Assembly (NCBI GenBank): GCA_963826505.1
Contig: CAWGXG010000008.1
Coordinates: 1,054,001 to 1,118,000 of the forward strand
Direction of reading: 5' to 3'
From: CAWGXG01 sp963826505
Lineage (GTDB): Bacteria; Chloroflexota; Anaerolineae; Aggregatilineales; Aggregatilineaceae
Length of the DNA stretch: 64,000 bases
Shown in pieces: positions 57,401 to 64,000 of the stretch. Below the pieces are notes generated by a model. It was not told the origin of the DNA, searched no databases, and saw only the letters and a list, made by a program, of their open reading frames with translations. How positions within the stretch are numbered: position 1 is the stretch's first letter; every line of letters begins with the position of its first letter. A program made the translations under genes and the position numbers.

Positions 57401-58499
57401 CTATCCGCCCAATTCTTTCAGGCGCGCTTCCCACTTGGCATACAGTTTCTCGTACACCTTTTCCGAGACCTCGCCGGACACAAGCTTCGCGTCCAACTGA
57501 TCGAGGTATGCCCGAATTTCATCGGCCGTTTGGGGAGTCGAGGTTGCCGCGGTCGCAGATGGTTGTGCGGGGGCAGCAGACGGAGCTGTGTTCTGACCCG
57601 CCTGTTGTTGCATCATCTGCTGCATCATCTGCATCATCATCATTTGCTGCTGCTGTTGCATCGCTGCCGCGTCCGGGTTGAGCGCCGCGCCAATCTGCTG
57701 CCCGACTCCCAGATCCGACACCGGCCCCGGCCAACCCACCACCCATACCGGAATTGCTCGCTGCCGAATCCGCCACCTCAAGTCGCCGGATGCGCTCCCA
57801 GGTCTCGAAATCGACATAATTGCGCAGTTCTTCGGTGCTTACGTCCTTAGCTGTGAACGGATTCGCTTCAAAGGCTTTGATCCGCAGCCCAATCGCGGCG
57901 AACTGCTCATTCAGTCGCGCCAACGCGGCCCCTTCCAGGTCCGACAGCAGGCGGTTGGCGTCCATAATGCTTTGCGCGCCGGACGATGACAGCAGCGTCG
58001 CCACCTCACCCAGCAACATGGACTGGATGCGATCCCGCACATCCCCTAACCGTGTGATCGCTTTTCCTACACCGTACTGCTTCATGAAACGCACCGCGTC
58101 ATCGACACCAATGTCGATGACACCATGTGTAATCAGCAGCACGACCCCTACGCCCTTGCCCGGAGTCTCCAGCACTATCGGCGGGTTGGTTCCCCAGGGC
58201 ACCTGGGGCATATCCTTCAGGTTCACAAAATACAGGTCTGCCGTGAACGGGTTGCGTCCATTCGTGACCAACCCGACCAGCCCGGACAAGAGCGGGATGT
58301 TAGCGGTGCTCAGCGTGTGTGAACCGGGTCCAAGCGCGTCCAACACCTGCCCCTGACGTACGAAAACCGCCGCCTGACTCTCTTGAACGATAACCTGCGA
58401 CCCCATCCGGAAATCGCCGTTACCACCTTGCGGCTCGCGATAACATAATTCGTCATCCATAACGTTGACGTGGGTGACAACATCGATAATGCGTGGCAT
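57401..58499 (-). CDS. SPFH-domain (virion core-like) protein with SHOCT-like tail (frameshifted)
   Basis: The start at 58499 begins MPRIIDVVTHVN. The SPFH/virion-core-protein domain (about 20-230) has GSQVIVQESQAAVFVRQG and NLKDMPQVPWGT. The frame breaks near 57718-57730, where one extra base (perhaps in CCCC at 57725-57728) separates it from SDLGVGQQIGAALNPDA. After correction a Met/Gln-rich stretch, a Pro/Ala linker and a C-terminal SHOCT-like helical hairpin (YLDQLDAKLVSGEVS) follow. Total about 365 residues. SPFH proteins form membrane-associated scaffolds; the role here is unknown. Confidence 0.8.
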
Positions 58500-58568
58500 G
58501 TATTCCTATCTCCTTGGTTCCTACCCCGCTTCCCAGTTGGAATCAGGGCATAGCTGGCTCCCAAACCG

Positions 58569-59093
58569 TTATTCGATGCCTTGCAGCACGTTATCGCGCA
58601 GGCTGTACGCTTCATTCGCCTCGATCGTCAGCGCATCCAGATCGCGGATCGCCGCATCGACGCCGTCTGTCTTCCCCGCCGCCTCTTGCAGCGCATCCAG
58701 TTTCGCTTTGAACTGATCGGCGTAGGCGAGCAGAGCCTGGTCAAACGCGTAAATGACTTCCAGATCGTCCGGCCCGATCTTCGTCGCGTCGAAAAATCCT
58801 GAATAACCCGGTGTATCGGTAGCCACGCGATCGATGAAGGTCTGAAACTTTGTCTTGGCGCTGCGCGTCTTGCTCATATACGACAGCCCACCGCCATCCA
58901 GCAGCATTTTCTCAATCGTGGGCAGCCGGTTTAGCTGCTGGCGCAGCAACCCCGCCACGTGACCTCGCATCATCTGGTCGGCCTGACGACGCGCGTTCAT
59001 CTCCATGTAGCCTCGAAAGCCCGGAACGCGCGCCAGCAAGTTCTCCATCGATCCACGCTCGCGCACAATACGACTGTAAAGATCGTCGCTCAT
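58569..59093 (-). CDS. Hypothetical helical protein next to the SPFH gene
   Basis: 174 residues from ATG 59093 (AAGGAGA upstream). Almost entirely alpha-helical and charged (GYMEMNARRQADQMMRGHVAGLL at 22-44, shown here only as a helix; coiled-coil-like at 120-174). No signal, TM helix or catalytic motif. Upstream of the SPFH gene on the same strand, 69 nt apart, so likely a functional partner. I do not recognise the family. Confidence 0.6.
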   Translation of the reverse strand: MSDDLYSRIVRERGSMENLLARVPGFRGYMEMNARRQADQMMRGHVAGLLRQQLNRLPTIEKMLLDGGGLSYMSKTRSAKTKFQTFIDRVATDTPGYSGFFDATKIGPDDLEVIYAFDQALLAYADQFKAKLDALQEAAGKTDGVDAAIRDLDALTIEANEAYSLRDNVLQGIE

Positions 59094-59216
59094 GACCTGG
59101 ATTCTCCTTGTGTGGTCTTGCACTGGCTAAAGCATACAACACTGCCTATCCCCTGACAAACCCCATTTCCGGGGGATTTTCGCCGTCTGTGCCTCTGCGT
59201 TGCGGAGAGAGTGTGC

Positions 59217-59222
59217 TATAAT
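59217..59222 (+). promoter_or_regulatory. Extended -10 promoter for the Nudix gene
   Basis: TGCTATAAT (TGN plus a perfect -10; the TATAAT is 59217-59222) lies about 33 nt before the start codon. No clear -35 box. Confidence 0.5.
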
Positions 59223-59255
59223 TTTCGAATCTCAATCATTGGGAGAATAATTCGC

Positions 59256-59781
59256 ATGGGCGCTAAAGGACAAGGAGCCGATGCCATCGCCGGGCGCTGG
59301 CTAACCATCAACCGCACATTATGCTTTCTCACTTACGGCGATGACGTACTCTTGCTCAAACGCGCCATGACAAAACGCGTCTTCCCGGGCCTGTATAACG
59401 GCGTCGGCGGTCACATCGAACAGGATGAAGATCCCCTCACGGGTGCCATTCGCGAAATCCGGGAAGAAACCGGGCTTTCCGTCGCACAGCCCGCGTTACG
59501 AGGCGTACTTCACGTCGATGCTGGCGCCGATACAGGCATTATGGTATTTGTATTCAGCGCCGGGGCCCCCTCGCGCGACGTCGTCGCTAACGACGAAGGC
59601 ACGCTTGAATGGGTGCCGCGCGAGCGTATCGGTGATCTGCCGCTGGTCGAGGATGTGCTGAGCGCTGCTCCCGCTCGTGTTGGACGGTGATCCGTGCGCG
59701 CCGCCTTTTTTTGCCCATTCCAGTTATGATGCCGAGGACAATCTGATTCTGCGCTTTGCCGGGTCCCAATCGTCCCGCTAG
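59256..59781 (+). CDS. Nudix hydrolase, MutT-like (C-terminus frameshifted)
   Basis: The start at 59256 follows GGGAG. The Nudix box is complete from GHIEQDEDP to REIREETGL (GX5EX7REUXEEXGU). It hydrolyses a nucleoside diphosphate linked to X, perhaps 8-oxo-dGTP. As read, the frame ends at 59690 after LSAAPARVGR. An extra base near 59660-59664 would instead give LLPLVLDGDPCAPPFFAHSS and a family-like tail ending at 59781 (about 174 residues). I prefer the longer form. Confidence 0.85.
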
Positions 59782-59986
59782 GTCCATAGTCGGATTGTTA
59801 AATTTGCTATTGTAGTATAGAGTACAGGCATAGAGACGTTTAGCGCCAAGTGAAACAGGGGTGGCCACCGCGTCTTGCTGTGATCCATTGCTGGACTAGC
59901 CAGGTGGAATAGCGTTTCCTTTTATTCTGTACTAAGATGTACACGATAATGTGCAAGCTACAATCACCACTCGAAGGAGGCAGGAT

Positions 59987-61603
59987 ATGCACGTGCGACG
60001 CGCACTGATTGTCGGTCTGGTCCTGGCTGCCCTCCTGCTAGGCCCAGCGCTGGCGCTGGCCCAGAATGGGGACGGGCAGGTAACCTACACGGTCCAGCCG
60101 GGGGATACGCTTTATGCAATTTCCGTAAAATACAACACTACCGTGGCCGCCCTGGCGCAGGCCAACAATATTACGAATCCCAACCTGGTTTTGGTTGGGC
60201 AGGTTTTGATCATCCCGACCGGCACAGTAATTGCCACACCCATACCGGTTCCTACGGTCGTCGGTGCGGTGACTCCTGTTCCTACCGCCATGCCACCCAC
60301 AACCGGTGAAATCGTGCACGTCGTCCAGCCCGGTGAGAATCTCTTCCGCATCGCGCTGCAATACGGCCTTGCCACGTCCGTTGTCGCCGCGTACAACGGC
60401 ATCGCCAACCCCAACGTGATCTACGTTGGCCAGCGGATTCGCATCCCGTCAGGCGGAACAGCGCCAGCCATTGTCGCGACTCCTGTCCCAACCGCCACGC
60501 CGGTCGCGACGCAACCGGCACCGGTAACGGCGGTCACGCCGATTGTCACGCCGGCTGAGCCGGTCAATCAGGCCACCAACGTTGGATTCGCTTACGGGAT
60601 CCAGGTTCATTTGCCCAACCAGAGCATGCCGCAAGTGATGCAGGCCGCCGAAGATCTCGGTGTGAGTTGGGTCAAACAGCAGATCGAATGGGCGTTGTAC
60701 GAGCCGACCGCTGGCTCGGTCAATTGGCAACCGCTCGACGATATGGTCGACGCGATGGAAGGTGCTGGCTTCAAGATTCTGCTGACGGTGACCTCTGCGC
60801 CGCAGTGGGCACGTGATTCAAGCCAGGAAAAGGGCCCCCCCGTCGATTACCAGACGTACGCCAATTTTGTTGGCCAGCTTGCCCAGCGCTACAAAGACCG
60901 GGTCGCTGCCTACGAGATTTGGAACGAACCGAATCTCCGCCGCGAGTGGAACACGTCCAAAGGCATCAGCGCTGCCAGTTATGTCGAGATGCTGCGTCTG
61001 GCTTATAACGCCATCAAGCTCGCCGATCCCAAGGCCGTCGTCATCACCGCAGGGCTGGCTCCGACCGGCTTCAACGACGGCGTGAACGCCATCGACGATC
61101 GCGTCTATCTCCAGCAGATGTACGCGGCCGGTGTCTCCGAATGGACTGACGCCATCGGGGCCCACCCCAACGGTTGGGCCAACCCGCCCGACAGCGTATG
61201 CTGCCGCAACAACCGCCCGGCCGTGCCGGCCTGGGACGATCATCCCAGCTTCTTCTTCAAGCAAACCCTGTCCGACTACCGTGAGATCATGGTTCAAAAC
61301 GGCGACAGCGGTACTTACATCTGGCCCACCGAATTCGGTTGGGGCTCCAATGATGGCTTGAACGTAGAACCTCCTGCTGACTACGCATTCGTCGCCTATA
61401 CCAGTCTGGACGAGCAGGCGCAGTACATCCTGCGCGGCTTCCAGCTCGGGCGCGAGTTGGGTTATATTGGACCGATGTTCCTCTATAACCTCAACTTCTG
61501 TCCGGTGGTGGGCGTGACGGGTGAGCAGTGCCTGTGGAGTCTGCTTGATCCGGCAGGTAACCCGCGCCCGGCCTATCTGGCGCTGCGTGACGCGCCCAAG
61601 TAA
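59987..61603 (+). CDS. Secreted LysM glycoside hydrolase-like protein
   Basis: 538 residues from ATG 59987 (GGAGG upstream). A signal peptide ends near LALAQNG. Two LysM modules (VQPGDTLYAISVKYN and VQPGENLFRIALQYG) are separated by a Pro/Thr/Val linker. The C-terminal TIM-barrel-type domain (about 205-538) has the acid/base region YEIWNEPNLRREW and a nucleophile candidate WPTEFGWGSN. This resembles GH5/GH39-like clan A hydrolases. The glycan substrate is unknown; LysM suggests it acts at a cell wall. Confidence 0.85.
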   Translation: MHVRRALIVGLVLAALLLGPALALAQNGDGQVTYTVQPGDTLYAISVKYNTTVAALAQANNITNPNLVLVGQVLIIPTGTVIATPIPVPTVVGAVTPVPTAMPPTTGEIVHVVQPGENLFRIALQYGLATSVVAAYNGIANPNVIYVGQRIRIPSGGTAPAIVATPVPTATPVATQPAPVTAVTPIVTPAEPVNQATNVGFAYGIQVHLPNQSMPQVMQAAEDLGVSWVKQQIEWALYEPTAGSVNWQPLDDMVDAMEGAGFKILLTVTSAPQWARDSSQEKGPPVDYQTYANFVGQLAQRYKDRVAAYEIWNEPNLRREWNTSKGISAASYVEMLRLAYNAIKLADPKAVVITAGLAPTGFNDGVNAIDDRVYLQQMYAAGVSEWTDAIGAHPNGWANPPDSVCCRNNRPAVPAWDDHPSFFFKQTLSDYREIMVQNGDSGTYIWPTEFGWGSNDGLNVEPPADYAFVAYTSLDEQAQYILRGFQLGRELGYIGPMFLYNLNFCPVVGVTGEQCLWSLLDPAGNPRPAYLALRDAPK

Positions 61604-61650
61604 ATCTGAATACCGGAAGGTTCCTGCTTCCTGACAGTCACACGAAATGC

Positions 61651-61685
61651 AACCGCCCGGCGATGTGCCGGGCGGTTTGTTGATT
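61651..61685 (+). terminator. Terminator after the LysM hydrolase gene
   Basis: A perfect 11-bp stem (AACCGCCCGGC / GCCGGGCGGTT) with loop GATGT is followed by TGTTGATTC. Confidence 0.75.
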
Positions 61686-61721
61686 CTCAGAAGCTATCGC
61701 ACTGCACTGGTTACCCTCTGC

Positions 61722-64000
61722 TCATTGACCGCTAATCAGTGTCTCGATCGGATTCGGCGTCAGCGTGCTCGTAGCCGTAGGTGATACCGTAACGGTTGGC
61801 GTGCGGCTGGGTGTCCGACTCGGCGTCCGCGTCGCTGTCGGCGTGCGCGAGGGTGTGCGCGTAGGCGTCTTGGTCAGGGTAGCCGTGTTAGTAGCCGTCG
61901 CAGTGTCGGTAGCCGTTGGCGTCCGGCTCGGCGTGCGAGTCGGAGTTTGCGTTGCCGTCGGCGTACGTGTTGGCGTATTCGTCGCAGTCGCCGTATCCGT
62001 AGCGGTAGCCGTATCAGTCGCCGTCGGCGTATCTGTAGGAGTTATGGTAGCGGTGTCTGTTGGCGTGGGTGTCAGCGTCAGCGTCGGTGATGACGTCACA
62101 GTGGATGATGCCGTTTCAGTGGGTGACGCTGTTTCGCTCGGCGTCACCGAGGTCGTCGATGTGGGAGTCAGGCTGACCTGCGGCGTGCGCGTGGCAAACT
62201 GCGTACCCTCAGGCGTCGCCCCCGTTTCCGGACCGGCCACACGCAGCACACGTACCGCCAATTGCGAATTGATTGGCAGCAGTTCGATGCGCAGCACGCC
62301 GTCGGAACCTTCCGCAAGCGTGATGGTATCCTCACCCAACACATTACCCGAAGCGGTATCCCAGTACGTCACGCGGTACCGCCCAGGAGGCATCCCCGGT
62401 ATGCGCAGATTGAAACTCAGTGATTCTAGTTCGCGTCCTGACGAAACGGATTGCCACGTATAATCGCGATGTTGAATCCACCCGACCATCACACCTTGCT
62501 CGCGGTCAGCAAGAGCCAGCGCGCGCATCGGAGTCCGGTATTGGGCCAGCTCGATATAATCCAGTTGCAGCCAATCCGCGCCCAGGTTGTCCAACACCAA
62601 CGTGTGCTCCCCTGCGCTGACCGGCACCGTGACCACGATATTTTCGTTATCCGGGCTGAAGTCCACGCGTGCCACTTCCGAGCCATCCAACGTGATGACC
62701 AGCACTGCGGGGGCCGTTGACGACACATTACGTACCCCGATACTCAGTTCCGTGTCGACAGGCGGCGTGATGATGAACGTCTGCGGGCGACTGCGTTCGG
62801 CGTTAAATTCCCCGTAGAGATAGCTCGACAGCCGGCTTGTAGGCGGAATCGCGCCATCGGATGTAATCCGGTAAATCGTATCTGGCGGCGAATCGCCCGG
62901 AAAATCACGGTTGAAATCATCTACGCGCACTGGGCCAAATGTGATCGCGCTCTTAGCGACCAGTCCAACCTGAATTGGCTCGAGCTGCGCCGAATTCCAG
63001 GGAATTCCACGCGCAAATAGGGCCAGCGGATCGAAAACGTCATACAGGTTTTGGCGGTCAATATAAGTGTCCCACCACCAGGTCATCGCCCCGCCTGCCG
63101 ATCCGGACAGCGCGGCCGCCCAAATCGTGTTTTGCAGATGCACGCCGGTTGGGTCATCTTGAGTCGGCTCGTACCACGGGCTAAGCGAGAAATCGGTGAG
63201 CAAGACGGGGCCGTCGCTGGCCGATAGGGCACTACCCACGGCCTGCAGCACGCCGGAAACCTGGTCAATTACCGGACCCAATGGCCGCTGCTGGTAGAAA
63301 CGCACTTCAGTGAAGTCGAGATCGGCAAGCCGCCCCACGTCCGTCGAAGAGTCGAGCGATCCCGCCGTGATGAGGTGGTCATAAGGATCGATCTGGCGTA
63401 AATAGCCCGTCACATCCTGCAACCATGGGCGCGCCCGGATCGGCGTAAAGCCCACGATTCCGTCAATCGCGTCCACCACTTCCCACGCGAAAAGGTGCGG
63501 GCTATAACCCCACCGCGCCACGAGATAATGAATGCGCTGGTGCAGTAGATTCCTGGCGTCCGGGTCCATGAAGAAAGCCGCCGGGCCGTTAAGTGGGCCG
63601 CCGTTTGCGCTGTTAAGTGGATTCATGCTCCAATCGGCGCTGGTATCCAAACGAGGAATGTCTGTGGGCAAGTCCACCGGCGGCGCGCTCGCGTTTGCGT
63701 AGGCCTGGTGCCAGACCATCACCACTTGCAGATAGATGCCGCGTGTGGTCGCCATATCGAGCAGCGTATCCATACGCCACGCCGCAGCTTGAGCTTCGTC
63801 GTAATTGCCAGCCGGTGAGGACCAATCCAATCCGATGAACCACGGCACGTCAACATTGATGCGCGCGTAATTCGCGCCCACGGCCGCGAGCGAATCCAGC
63901 CAGCGCTCGTACGCGTAGATGCCACCTTCGCCCGACCAGGACCATCCCAGATTCTCGCCGACTGGGAAGTACGGTGTCCCGTCGTCAAATGCGAAGTACC
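61722..64000 (-). CDS. Extracellular hydrolase-like protein with Thr/Pro/Ser tail, 5' end outside window
   Basis: The frame is open to the right edge of the window; GTG 63881 is internal. The first visible residues (FDDGTPYFPVGENLGW) and a TIM-barrel-like part (YARINVDVPWFIGLDW, then LFAWEVVDAIDG) suggest a glycoside-hydrolase-type fold. A catalytic Glu pair cannot be placed with confidence. A beta-rich region follows (about 330-560 of the visible part). The last 160 or so residues are an almost pure Thr/Ser/Pro tail with repeated TPT, TATDT and RTPS units. Likely secreted or surface-bound. Confidence 0.75.
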   Translation of the reverse strand, partial: YFAFDDGTPYFPVGENLGWSWSGEGGIYAYERWLDSLAAVGANYARINVDVPWFIGLDWSSPAGNYDEAQAAAWRMDTLLDMATTRGIYLQVVMVWHQAYANASAPPVDLPTDIPRLDTSADWSMNPLNSANGGPLNGPAAFFMDPDARNLLHQRIHYLVARWGYSPHLFAWEVVDAIDGIVGFTPIRARPWLQDVTGYLRQIDPYDHLITAGSLDSSTDVGRLADLDFTEVRFYQQRPLGPVIDQVSGVLQAVGSALSASDGPVLLTDFSLSPWYEPTQDDPTGVHLQNTIWAAALSGSAGGAMTWWWDTYIDRQNLYDVFDPLALFARGIPWNSAQLEPIQVGLVAKSAITFGPVRVDDFNRDFPGDSPPDTIYRITSDGAIPPTSRLSSYLYGEFNAERSRPQTFIITPPVDTELSIGVRNVSSTAPAVLVITLDGSEVARVDFSPDNENIVVTVPVSAGEHTLVLDNLGADWLQLDYIELAQYRTPMRALALADREQGVMVGWIQHRDYTWQSVSSGRELESLSFNLRIPGMPPGRYRVTYWDTASGNVLGEDTITLAEGSDGVLRIELLPINSQLAVRVLRVAGPETGATPEGTQFATRTPQVSLTPTSTTSVTPSETASPTETASSTVTSSPTLTLTPTPTDTATITPTDTPTATDTATATDTATATNTPTRTPTATQTPTRTPSRTPTATDTATATNTATLTKTPTRTPSRTPTATRTPSRTPSRTPTVTVSPTATSTLTPNPIETLISGQ
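61770..62170. repeat. Low-complexity Thr/Pro/Ser-coding repeat
   Basis: Short imperfect units such as GTCGGCGT, GTCGCAGTC and GTATCCGTA recur with no fixed period. They encode the tail of the hydrolase-like protein. The same strand-reversed frames give long Val/Gly/Ser reading frames that are not genes. Confidence 0.7.

Noticed and set aside
61765..62463. Val/Gly/Ser-repeat plus-strand frame
   Set aside because: Reverse reading of the Thr/Pro/Ser tail; a product of low-complexity DNA.

Overview
The window looks like a chromosomal segment of a Chloroflexota bacterium, probably Anaerolineae-like. This is inferred from gene style, not from a marker phylogeny. The signs are lipoproteins and secreted proteins with Thr/Pro-rich linkers, LysM and SH3b modules, many GAF-domain histidine kinases, SPFH and NERD proteins, MacB/FtsX-type permeases and MutL carrying the endonuclease motif. 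I see no insertion sequence, prophage, CRISPR array, rRNA or plasmid function.

Layout. 1-7.5 kb: the 3' part of a secreted SH3b-repeat protein, a MacB/FtsX-like ABC exporter (permease plus ATPase) and a secreted L,D-transpeptidase. 7.6-19 kb: a small FecR-like membrane protein, then a long minus-strand run: FAD/Fe-S glycolate-oxidase-like enzyme, GT39-type membrane glycosyltransferase, YjbQ, a four-GAF histidine kinase, an FHA protein and an unusual Clp-N/phosphotransferase-kinase fusion. 19-25 kb: UgpC/MsmK-type ABC ATPase, HEAT-TIR protein, purB-purH. 25-31 kb: small unknown proteins, CelD/FemAB-like acyltransferase, solute-binding lipoprotein, tRNA-Thr(CGU), uridine kinase, SNARE-associated membrane protein. 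30.1-34 kb: a consensus-like promoter, a T-box leader with a GUC (Val) specifier, a methyltransferase, a short coupled leader ORF and valS. 34-39.8 kb: three HEAT-like genes, sugar-nucleotidyltransferase, rhodanese lipoprotein, glutaredoxin, ECF sigma/anti-sigma pair, OsmC and HD hydrolase. 40-50 kb: secD-secF, mutL, two histidine kinases, a receiver-CpaE ATPase, a sirtuin and a zinc alcohol dehydrogenase. 51-64 kb: LysM lipoproteins, NERD/GIY-YIG-like protein, a second GT39, SPFH protein with partner, Nudix hydrolase, a LysM glycoside hydrolase and a second (5'-cut) hydrolase-like protein with a long Thr/Pro/Ser tail.

The main themes are signal transduction, cell-envelope and extracellular proteins, purine synthesis and translation control. 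The T-box, with promoter, specifier, T-box sequence and terminator visible, is the best-resolved regulatory system. The least ordinary gene set is the four-GAF kinase, FHA protein and Clp-N/kinase fusion at 8.2-13.3 kb, followed by the HEAT-TIR protein.

An important caveat for any reader: ten genes are broken by single-base indels (eleven in total), several at short homopolymers. In every case a one-base correction restores a family-typical product. This looks more like residual sequencing error than gene decay. I give full-length spans for these genes and describe each junction. Starts are placed by Shine-Dalgarno match, signal peptides and overlap with neighbours, and often differ from the longest open frame.
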